A stretch of 64,000 bases of DNA from Massilia sp. METH4. GTDB lineage: Bacteria; Pseudomonadota; Gammaproteobacteria; Burkholderiales; Burkholderiaceae_D. Both the position numbers and the translations under genes were made by a program. The notes under the pieces are model-generated. The model had not been told where the DNA came from and ran no database searches. It saw nothing but the letters and a program-made list of their open reading frames with translations. Below, one piece after another: positions 26,886 through 34,498 of this stretch (position 1 is its first letter; the number at the start of each line of letters is the position of its first letter). The DNA lies in assembly GCF_037094685.1 (NCBI RefSeq), contig NZ_CP146614.1, positions 4,836,001-4,900,000 on the forward strand, given 5' to 3'.

Positions 26886-27910
26886 GCCGGGGAACCCAGG
26901 CGCAGCAGCGGGTTGCCGCTGGCGCGGGCATAGCCCAGTTCGGAGACCAGCACGTCCAGCACGAGGCTGGCGAGGTCGTCGGCCAGCGGGTCCACGTTAT
27001 AGTCGTGTTCCTGGTTGAAGATCTTGCGGTAGGAGTGGCACTGGTCGCAGGTTTCGGCGCGCGCCACGCGGGTCGGGTCGTTCGCCTTGTTCAGGGTCTT
27101 GCCTTCCTTGGCGGCGGCGATGTTTTCCGCCACCGGGTCGGCATCGGCATCGGTGAGACCCTGGTATGCGACCTTCGAATTGTCCTCGCAGCACGAACAC
27201 TTCACGCGCACCATATGCCATTCGCTGGCGCACACGGCGCAATGCAGGTAGCGGTAGCCCTGCGACTGGCCGCCGATGCGGATCACGCTGGCGACCGGGT
27301 GCGAGCCGCACACGGGGCACAGCGTGCCCGTCATGAGTGGCTGGGCCCAGCGCTCGTCGAGCTGGGCGGCCATCGCGCTCCACGTCACTTGCAAAGCGGC
27401 GGCGACGAACGGCGCATGCAGCGGGTCGATGCCTTCGGCGAATTCGCCCAGCACCGCGTCGGCGGCGCCTTCCAGTTGCGCATCCGTCAACGCGCGCAGG
27501 GCTGCCAGCGCGGTGCCCAGCTGCGGGTACTCGGCCGTCTTGCCGTCGAGTTTTTCCAGGATGGCGGCAAAGACGGCGCGCCACTCGGCCGGGCGCTTGC
27601 CCGACACCGGCAGAACCGGCATATTGTGTTCGTGCGCCACGCGCAGCGCTTCCTGCGGGGGCAGCGGAACGCCGGCCGGCGGCAGGTTCTTGACGACATC
27701 GGCCTGTGCCTGGACGAGCTCGGCCATCAGACGCACATAGCTGGCCAGGTTTTCCTCGACGGGGATGCCCTTGATATTGTTCTGTGCCAGCTGGCGCAGG
27801 CGCTCCGCGCGCGCCGTGTACAGTTCGCCCGGCCGCGGCAGCAGCAGGCGGGGGATGGCGGTGTGATCGAGCGATTCGATTTCGCCCGGTTCCAAAAGTC
27901 GCTGTACCAA
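26882..27910 (-). CDS. fdhE: Formate dehydrogenase accessory protein FdhE
   Basis: About 342 residues. The C-terminal half holds four Cys pairs typical of FdhE rubredoxin-like metal sites: CPVC, CAVC, CSCC and CDQC (between about residues 190 and 310). FdhE is needed for maturation of the formate dehydrogenase-N/O type enzyme, binding the catalytic subunit before export. I start it at TTG 27910, which has GGAG six bases upstream and begins next to the conserved RLLEPGEIE. The first in-frame ATG (27961) lies inside a hairpin repeat and would add a repeat-encoded tail. ATGA overlap with selA. It heads the fdhE-selA-selB run. Confidence 0.93.
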   Translation of the reverse strand: MVQRLLEPGEIESLDHTAIPRLLLPRPGELYTARAERLRQLAQNNIKGIPVEENLASYVRLMAELVQAQADVVKNLPPAGVPLPPQEALRVAHEHNMPVLPVSGKRPAEWRAVFAAILEKLDGKTAEYPQLGTALAALRALTDAQLEGAADAVLGEFAEGIDPLHAPFVAAALQVTWSAMAAQLDERWAQPLMTGTLCPVCGSHPVASVIRIGGQSQGYRYLHCAVCASEWHMVRVKCSCCEDNSKVAYQGLTDADADPVAENIAAAKEGKTLNKANDPTRVARAETCDQCHSYRKIFNQEHDYNVDPLADDLASLVLDVLVSELGYARASGNPLLRLGSPA

Positions 27911-27945
27911 GATAACTCCAAATTCATTGTTGGCGCTCGAGGGCT

Positions 27946-28070
27946 TGGTGTCGCACACCATTTTCTTAGAAAATGGTGTGCGACACCGGTTTTCCCTCGA
28001 GGCGCCCTGTGCATCCGCCGAAAACCGGTGTCTGACACCTTTTCCCGTCGGGAAAAGGTGTCAGACACCA
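27946..28070. repeat. Inverted pair of GTGTC-type hairpin repeats (locus C)
   Basis: Two full copies in opposite orientation: 27946-27994 (GGTGTCGCACACCATTTTC, loop, GAAAATGGTGTGCGACACC, GGTTTTC) and 28020-28070 (GAAAACCGGTGTCTGACACC, TTTTCCC, GGGAAAA, GGTGTCAGACACC), 25 bp apart. The pair lies between fdhE and the fdo operon terminator and supplies a spurious upstream ATG to the fdhE frame. Confidence 0.9.
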
Positions 28071-28100
28071 GGCGTCAGCGCAATTCCGCAACGGATACCA

Positions 28101-28131
28101 ATAAAAAAGCCGGGCCACGCGGGCCCGGCCA
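28101..28131 (-). terminator. Rho-independent terminator after fdoI
   Basis: On the minus strand an 8-bp GC stem (GCCGGGCC / GGCCCGGC, short loop) is followed by TTTTTTAT. It ends the fdoGHI transcript about 30 bp after the fdoI stop, so fdhE-selA-selB need their own promoter. Confidence 0.9.
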
Positions 28132-28160
28132 ATTTTAGTCGAATACAGAAAACTCCGTAC

Positions 28161-28820
28161 TCAGCGCTTCGCCTTGCGGATCTCGTCCTCGAACCAGCGC
28201 GCGTGGTGCTTGCGCGCCCAGCCGTAGGTGACGGTGCCGCGGATCATGGCGCCCATCGAGCCCTTGACCCAGATGCCCGCGTACACGTGCACGATGATCG
28301 AGACGATGATCACGAACGCGAAGAACGCATGCAGCAGCGAGGCGATGCGGATGATCTCGACGGCGAACAGGTGCGAGAACCACGCACGCCACATCACGAT
28401 GCCGGTCAACAGCAGGCCGACCATCGACACGATCAGCACCCAGAACAGCAGCTTCTGGCCGGCGTTGTACTTGCCGACCTTGGGCAGCTTTTCCTCGCGG
28501 TTGGCCAGCACGTCGTTGAACTGGCGCATCCACTGGCGATCGGTCGCGTCGAGGAAGTTGTGGTGCCAGAAACGCAGCACCAGCACCAGGAACGACACGA
28601 ACATCACGATGCCGATGAACGGATGCAGGATGCGGGTCCATTGACCGCCGCCGAGGAACACCATCATCCACGACATGGCCGGGTGGAACAGGGCCAGGCC
28701 GGACACCGCCAGCAGCACGAAGCTGATGGCCGTGATCCAGTGGTTCGTGCGTTCATTCGGCTTGTACCGCTGGATGACCGGGTTGCCGTCCTTGTCCTGC
28801 AGGATGTCATCGCGATTCAT
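28161..28820 (-). CDS. fdoI: Formate dehydrogenase cytochrome b556 (gamma) subunit
   Basis: 219-residue inner-membrane protein with four helices, the membrane anchor of periplasmic formate dehydrogenase. [20 protein letters not shown] and the His residues in [17 protein letters not shown] and IVHVYAGIW fit the haem b ligands and quinone site of FdnI/FdoI. It passes electrons from the beta subunit to quinone. It overlaps fdoH by 14 bp and is followed by a terminator. I use the Fdo name because fdoGHI and fdnGHI cannot be told apart here. Confidence 0.93.
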   Translation of the reverse strand: MNRDDILQDKDGNPVIQRYKPNERTNHWITAISFVLLAVSGLALFHPAMSWMMVFLGGGQWTRILHPFIGIVMFVSFLVLVLRFWHHNFLDATDRQWMRQFNDVLANREEKLPKVGKYNAGQKLLFWVLIVSMVGLLLTGIVMWRAWFSHLFAVEIIRIASLLHAFFAFVIIVSIIVHVYAGIWVKGSMGAMIRGTVTYGWARKHHARWFEDEIRKAKR

Positions 28821-29730
28821 GGCGTTCCTCCGAAATGCGCTTCGCTTCGTGCACTGCCTCTTCCTCTTCCTTGCGCGAGACCTCGTTCGGGCCCACGCGG
28901 GTGTAGTGGAAGAAGCCGGCGATCGCGGCCGCGGCCATGCCGGCCAGGGCCAGCGGCTTCGTCAGGCCCTTCCACAGGCCCACGGTCGGGCTGATGGACG
29001 GGTTGGCCGGCAGGTTGCTGTACAGCGCCGGACGGTCCGCATGGTGCAGCACGTACATCACGTGCGTGCCGCCCACGCCGGCCGGGTCGTACAGGCCCGC
29101 GTTCTCGTAGCCGCGCGACTTCAGGTCCTCGATCCGCTCGGCGGCGTGCACCTTCATGTCTTCCTTCGTGCCGAAGACGATGGCGCCGGTCGGGCAGGTC
29201 TTCACGCAGGCCGGTTCCTGGCCCACGGCCACGCGGTCCGAGCACAGCGTGCACTTGTACGCGCGGTTGTCCTTCTTCGAGATGCGCGGCACGTTGAACG
29301 GGCAGCCCGTCACGCAGTAGCCGCAGCCGATGCAGTTCTCTTCGTGGAAGTCGACGATGCCGTTGGTGTACTGCACGATCGCGCCCGGCGAAGGACAGGC
29401 CTTCAGGCAGCCCGGCTCTTCGCAGTGCATGCAGCCATCCTTGCGGATCAGCCACTCGAGGTTGCCGTCGTTGTTCTCGTGTTCCGTGAATTTCATCACG
29501 GTCCACGACTGCGGCGCCAGGTCGATCGGGTTGTCGTACACGCCGACGTTTTCGCCGACGTCGTCGCGCAGGTCGTTCCACTCGGAGCACGCCGTCTGGC
29601 ATGCCTTGCAGCCGATGCACTTCGAAACGTCGATCAGCTTGGCGACGGTCCCGGTGATCGGTTCACGGGCCGCCGGAGGCTGCACCGTGGTGGCCGATAC
29701 CCGCTTGATGTCTAGAGATTGTAATGCCAT
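28807..29730 (-). CDS. fdoH: Formate dehydrogenase iron-sulfur (beta) subunit
   Basis: 307 residues with four ferredoxin-type Cys clusters: [31 protein letters not shown] and CTLCSDR with CVKTC. The order matches FdnH/FdoH, which wire the selenium/molybdenum subunit to the membrane cytochrome. A C-terminal helix (about residues 262-283, [20 protein letters not shown]) anchors it. It has no signal peptide of its own; it is exported with the Tat-targeted alpha subunit. The ATG lies 9 bp after the fdoG stop. Confidence 0.95.
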   Translation of the reverse strand: MALQSLDIKRVSATTVQPPAAREPITGTVAKLIDVSKCIGCKACQTACSEWNDLRDDVGENVGVYDNPIDLAPQSWTVMKFTEHENNDGNLEWLIRKDGCMHCEEPGCLKACPSPGAIVQYTNGIVDFHEENCIGCGYCVTGCPFNVPRISKKDNRAYKCTLCSDRVAVGQEPACVKTCPTGAIVFGTKEDMKVHAAERIEDLKSRGYENAGLYDPAGVGGTHVMYVLHHADRPALYSNLPANPSISPTVGLWKGLTKPLALAGMAAAAIAGFFHYTRVGPNEVSRKEEEEAVHEAKRISEERHESR

Positions 29731-29739
29731 GGTTGTTCC

Positions 29740-32700
29740 TTATGCCTTCTCCACCTTGACCAGGAACGACTTGAATTCCGGTGTCTGGGAATTGCCGTCG
29801 CCCACCACCGGGGTCAGCGTATTGGTCAGGTAGCCAGGCTTGGTCAGGCCCGTGAAGCCGAAGTGCAGCGGAATGCCGACCGTGTGCGTGGTCTTGCCGT
29901 CGATGTTGAGCGACTTGATCCGCTTGGTCACCACGGCTTTCGCCACGATCACGCCGCGCTTGCTCGACACTTTCACCTTCTGGCCGGCCACGACGCCGAT
30001 TTCCTTCGCCAGGCCTTCGCCGATTTCCACGAACTGTTCCGGCTGCGCGATCGCGTTCAGGCGGGCGTGCTTGGTCCAGAAGTGGAAGTGCTCGGTCAGG
30101 CGATAGGTCGTCGCCACGTGCGGGAACTCGGTGTGCTTGCCCATCTGGGCGCGGTCGCCCGGGAACACGCGCGCGCCGGGATTGCTGGTCGCCTTCGGGT
30201 TCTTCGGGTGCATCGGGTTGTAGCCCAGCGGGTTCTCGAACGGCTCGTAGTGCTCGGGGAACGGACCTTCGTTCATCTGGCCACGGGCGAAGAAACGCGC
30301 CACGCCTTCGGCGTTCATGATGAACGGGTTCATGCCGTTCGCCGGATCCTCGTCCAGCTTGAAGTCAGGCACGTCCGCGCCGCTCCACGTGGTGCCGTTC
30401 CAGCCCACCAGCTTGCGCTTCGGATCGAACGGCTTGCCCTGCGTGTCGCACGAGGCACGGTTGTACAGCACGCGGCGGTTCGCCGGCCATGCCCAGGCCC
30501 AGCCCAGCGTGTTGCCGATGCCGGTCGGGTCGCTGTTGTCGCGGCGGCCCATCTGGTTGCCCGCGGCCGTCCAGCTGCCGGCGAAGATCCAGCAGCCCGA
30601 AGCCGTCGAACCGTCGTCGCGCAGTTGAGCGAACGATGCGACCTGCTCGCCTTTCTTCAGCAGCACCTTGGTCGGATCCTTCGGATCCATCACTTCCTTC
30701 AGCGCCTTGCCGTTGAATTCCATCGCCAGTTCTTCCGGCGTCGGATGCGCGGGGCGTGCATACGGCCACGTCAGGTTCAGGATCGGGTCCGGGAACTTGC
30801 CGCCTTCGGTCTGGTACATCTTGCGCAGGCGCAAGAACAGGCCCGACATGATCTCGATGTCGCCCTTGGTCTTGCCCGGCGGCTCGGCGCCTTGCCAGTG
30901 CCACTGCAGCACGCGCGAGGAGCTCACCAGGGAGCCGTTTTCCTCGGCGAAGATCGCCGTCGGCAGGCGGAACACTTCCGTCTGGATCTTGGTCGGGTCG
31001 ACGTCGTGGAATTCGCCATGCGGCTTCCAGAATTCGCCCGTCTCGATCGCCAGCGGATCCATCACCACGAGGTACTTCAGCTTCGACAGCGCCTCGGTGA
31101 CTTTCTGCTTGTTCGGGGCCGACGCGATCACGTTGAAGCCCTGGCAGAAGTAACCGTTCATCTTGCCCTGGTGCATCAGCTCGATCGTCTGCAGCAGGTC
31201 GTACGGCTTGTCCAGCTTCGGCAGGTAGTCGAAGGCCCAGTTGTTGTCCTCGGTCGCGGCGTCGCCCCACCAGGCCTTCATGAAGCTGACGTGGAACTTC
31301 TTGTAGTTGCTCCAGTAAGACAGCTGGTTCGGGCGCAGCGGCTTCGGTGCACGCGCATCGATGTAGGCGTTGAAGTCCTGTTCCTTGTCGAACGGCAGGG
31401 TCATGTAGCCCGGCAGCAGGTTCGACATCAGGCCCAGGTCGGTCAGACCCTGGATGTTCGAGTGCCCGCGCAGGGCGTTCATGCCGCCGCCGGCGATACC
31501 GATGTTACCCAGGAGCAGCTGGACCATCGCGCCCATGCGGATCGTCTGCGCGCCGGTCGAGTGGTGCGTCCAGCCCAGTGCGTACAGGATCGTGCCGGCG
31601 CGGCCGGGCACGGCTGTCGACGCGAGCGCCTCGGCAACCTTGTGGAACTGTTCGGGCGACACGCCGCACACGCGCTGCACCATCTCGGGCGTATAGCGGG
31701 CGTAGTGCTTCTTCATCAGCTGGTAGACGCAACGCGGATGCTGCAGGGTCGGGTCGACCTTGGCATAGCCATCCTCGCCGATCTCGTAGTTCCAGCTGGC
31801 CTTGTCGGTGTACTTGCCGGCCTGTTCGTCGTAGCCCGAATAGATGCCGTCATTGAACGCGAAGTCTTCGCGGACGATGAAGGACATGTCCGTGTAATTG
31901 CGGACGTATTCGTGCTGGATCTTGTCGTTCGTGATCAGGTAATTGGCGATGGCGCCCAGGAACACGATATCCGTGCCGGTACGCGTGGCAACATAGTAGT
32001 CCGCCACGGACGCAGTACGGGTGAAACGCGGGTCCACCACGATCAGCTTGGCCTTGTTATGTGCCTTCGCTTCGGTGACCCATTTAAAACCGCAGGGGTG
32101 TGCTTCGGCGGCATTACCGCCCATAACCAGAATCACGTCGGCATTCTTGATGTCGACCCAGTGATTCGTCATCGCACCACGGCCAAACGTCGGGGCAAGA
32201 CCTGCCACCGTCGGACCGTGTCAAACACGCGCCTGGTTATCGAATGCGAGCATCCCGAGACTGCGGACAGTCTTGTGGGTGAGGTAGCCGACTTCGTTGC
32301 TGGCGGCCGAGGCAGCCAGGAAACCGGTGGTCAGCCAGCGGTTGACGGTCTGGCCGTCGGCGTTCTTCTCGATGAAGTTCGCGTCGCGGTCGGCCTTCAT
32401 CAGCTTGGCGATGCGGTCGAGCGCGTCGTCCCAGGAGATCTTCTGCCATTCGGTGCCGCCCGGTGCGCGGTATTCCGGCTCCATCAGGCGGTTCGGAGAA
32501 TGGATGAAGTCGATCAGGCCGGCGCCCTTCGGGCACAGCGTGCCGCGGTTCACCGGATGGTCGGCATCGCCTTCGATGTGGATGATGCTGGCGGCGGCGT
32601 TCTTGGAGCCATCGCCCAGGCCGTACATCAGCAGGCCGCAGCCCACCGAGCAATACGGGCAAGTATTGCGGGTTTCGGTCGTGCGCGCGAGTTTGTATTG

Positions 32701-32811
32701 CCGGACTTCGGCCATGGCCGTTGCCGGCGCAAAACCGAGCGCTGCGATACTCGAACCCGCGATGGTTGCGCCAGTCACCTTGAGGAACTGGCGCCTTGAC
32801 ATCTGGTTCAT
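29740..32811 (-). CDS. fdoG: Formate dehydrogenase alpha subunit, selenoprotein (UGA-coded Sec197)
   Basis: 1,023 residues including selenocysteine. A TGA at 32223-32221 sits in ARV-U-HGPTVAGLAPTFGRG, exactly where E. coli FdnG/FdoG have Sec196, and the reading frame continues to 29740. Calling two separate genes (32811-32221 and from 32208) would be an error. A Tat signal (SRRQFLKVTG, residues 5-14) precedes the [4Fe-4S] ligands Cys51, Cys54, Cys58 and Cys93; the rest is the molybdopterin-binding fold. It oxidises formate to CO2 at the periplasmic face. An AGAGGA site precedes the ATG. The frame depends on selA, selB and selC, all present next to it. Confidence 0.97.
32186..32220 (-). promoter_or_regulatory. 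SECIS-like hairpin in fdoG
   Basis: Immediately 3' of the UGA in the mRNA: nested stems CACGG/CCGTG and CGG/CCG lead to an apical GGCA/TGCC stem enclosing GGTCT. The apical GGUCU is the SelB-binding element of E. coli formate dehydrogenase mRNAs, and its distance from the UGA is similar. Confidence 0.85.
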
Positions 32812-33162
32812 GAAAATCCTCTGTAAGGAGATTATTTGTTCTGCGAAGTGATGTTATCACCGCTGAGAATATATTTTCGCAGCGAAACGTAAATTAACAA
32901 GCACACAGATACAAGACTACGTGTTATCCCTTATCAAAAAACGACAAAATATTTGATCAGACGGCATGATCTTGGCTAAAAGACCAAGAAATAAAATGAG
33001 AATCATTCTCATCAATATGTTTCCGAATAACCGGGGCCGGACTCCAACTCGTGGAAATATTTCCTGGACTTGGGCTCTGCCCCCGGTTCATGTAAACAGT
33101 TGGTATCAAACGCGTTCGCGTGCTTATGGCATGATGTCCGCCTCGCCTGAAAGAACCTCGCC
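32812..33162. other. Divergent fdoG-fdhD intergenic region
   Basis: 351 bp without a gene, noticeably AT-richer than its surroundings, holding the promoters of fdoGHI (minus) and fdhD (plus). Apart from the Fur-type palindrome at 32996-33012, I see only imperfect FNR-like half sites (TTGAT at 32953) and no clear sigma-54 element. Confidence 0.7.
32996..33012. promoter_or_regulatory. Fur-type operator palindrome
   Basis: Perfect 17-bp palindrome ATGAGAAT-C-ATTCTCAT, matching the 7-1-7 Fur consensus TGATAATNATTATCA with G/C at one position of each arm, the form common in beta-proteobacteria. It lies about 185 bp upstream of fdoG and 150 bp upstream of fdhD. It suggests iron control of the iron-rich formate dehydrogenase or its maturation (inference). 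Confidence 0.7.
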
Positions 33163-34011
33163 ATGATCGACAATCCCGCCCCCGCCTGTCCCACCACGTT
33201 TGGCCAGGAACCGCCTCCCGCCACGGAACAGCGCGAGGTGCTACGCGTGCGCGACGGAATCGCGGCGCCCGGCGAGGACGCGCTGGCGGACGAAGTGCCG
33301 GTGGCGCTCGTCTACAACGGCATTTCGCACGCCGTGATGATGGCCACGCCGCAAGACCTGGAAGACTTCGCCCTCGGCTTTTCGTTGACGGAGGCGCTGA
33401 TCGACCATGCCGGCGAGTGCTATGGCATCGACATCGAGGCGGGTCCCGGCGGCGTCGCGGTGCAGCTGGAGATCGCCAGCCGCGCCTTCGTGGCGCTGAA
33501 GGAGCGGCGCCGCTCGCTGGCCGGCCGCACGGGCTGCGGCCTGTGCGGGGTGGACAGCCTGGACCAGGTGTATCGAACGCTGCCGGCGCAACGCTCCGGT
33601 GCCGTGCTGACCGGTGATGGGGTGCGCGCCGCGCTGGCCGCGCTGCCGGCCCGGCAGGCGCTCAACCAGATCACCGGCGCCACGCACGCGGCGGCCTGGT
33701 GCGGGCCAGATGGCGCGCTGGCCGTCGTGCGCGAGGACGTGGGCCGCCACAACGCGCTCGACAAGGTGGTGGGGGCGCTGGCCCGCGACCCGGCGTTGCG
33801 CGCCGACGGTGGCTTCGTGCTCGTGACGAGCCGCGTCAGCGTGGAAATGGTGCAGAAGGCGGCCATGGCCGGCGCCGCGGGCATCGTCGGCGTCTCGGCA
33901 CCGACGGCGGCGGCCGTGCGCATGGCGGACGGGGCGGGGCTGGTACTGCTGGCCTTCGCGCGCGGCGACAAGTTCACCTGCTACGCGGGGCGGGAGCGGG
34001 TAGCCCCATGA
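33163..34011 (+). CDS. fdhD: Formate dehydrogenase sulfurtransferase FdhD
   Basis: 282 residues; FdhD moves sulfur from the cysteine desulfurase IscS to the molybdenum cofactor of formate dehydrogenase. The CGLC motif (Cys125, Cys128) matches the essential CxxC. EVPVALVYNGISHAVMMATPQDLEDFALGF at the start and VREDVGRHNALDKVVG and TSRVSVEMVQKAA later are family landmarks. Divergent from fdoG, sharing the intergenic region with the Fur-type box. Confidence 0.96.
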   Translation: MIDNPAPACPTTFGQEPPPATEQREVLRVRDGIAAPGEDALADEVPVALVYNGISHAVMMATPQDLEDFALGFSLTEALIDHAGECYGIDIEAGPGGVAVQLEIASRAFVALKERRRSLAGRTGCGLCGVDSLDQVYRTLPAQRSGAVLTGDGVRAALAALPARQALNQITGATHAAAWCGPDGALAVVREDVGRHNALDKVVGALARDPALRADGGFVLVTSRVSVEMVQKAAMAGAAGIVGVSAPTAAAVRMADGAGLVLLAFARGDKFTCYAGRERVAP

Positions 34012-34116
34012 TCCCGGCACCGCCAGACGATGCGGCGTAGGCTGACACGCGCGTGAGACATACGCTGACGCAACACGATCACCGCTTTTGATTAAATGGC
34101 GGTGAGGATGCACACC

Positions 34117-34368
34117 ATGGAAAAACATCAAGCCAGCGGCGCCGTGCCGCACTACAAGCTGGGCCTTGAACAGGTCGCCATGGACGACGTGCTCGAGGCC
34201 TGCGAACTCGTCGGCCGCGTGCTGCGCGCCGTGGCGCCGGACATGAACGCGCGCGCGGCGGCCCGCCTGCTGGCCGAAGCCACCCGCCTCGAACACCACG
34301 ACGAACCGCTGACCCGCTCGATTCTGGTCGAGGTTGCCCGCGCGCTGCAGCGCCGCGACCTGCGGTAA
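34117..34368 (+). CDS. Small hypothetical protein downstream of fdhD
   Basis: 83-residue helical, charged, cytosolic protein. The ATG at 34117 has GGTGAGG nine bases upstream; in-frame ATGs at 34096 and 34108 are alternatives. It contains LEACELVGRVLRAVAPDMNARAAARLL-type amphipathic helices but no recognised domain. It lies about 100 bp after fdhD on the same strand and may be co-transcribed with it; a link to formate dehydrogenase is possible but unsupported. Confidence 0.65.
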   Translation: MEKHQASGAVPHYKLGLEQVAMDDVLEACELVGRVLRAVAPDMNARAAARLLAEATRLEHHDEPLTRSILVEVARALQRRDLR

Positions 34369-34498
34369 TACCGCGCCCACTGTCCGGAAACGGACAGGCG
34401 GTTGACCGCTTCCGCTCGCCGCCGCCACGCCGCGGCTGCCGGATCGTCATGGCATGCAAGTTGCAGAGTGCCCATCATTTCATTTGCTACAGTGAGGG

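Noticed and set aside
32221..32811. 196-residue stand-alone formate dehydrogenase fragment and a separate 822-residue gene
   Set aside because: The stop between them is the Sec UGA with a SECIS-like hairpin, and the residues on both sides match the known Sec region; annotated as one fdoG.
32950..32975. FNR-like site near TTGATCAGACGGCATGAT
   Set aside because: The spacer is not 4 bp and the second half is ATGAT rather than ATCAA; too weak to call.
28807..33012. Two-component nitrate-type (NarL) control sites for fdoGHI
   Set aside because: No pair of heptamers in the expected orientation and spacing was found by eye upstream of fdoG.
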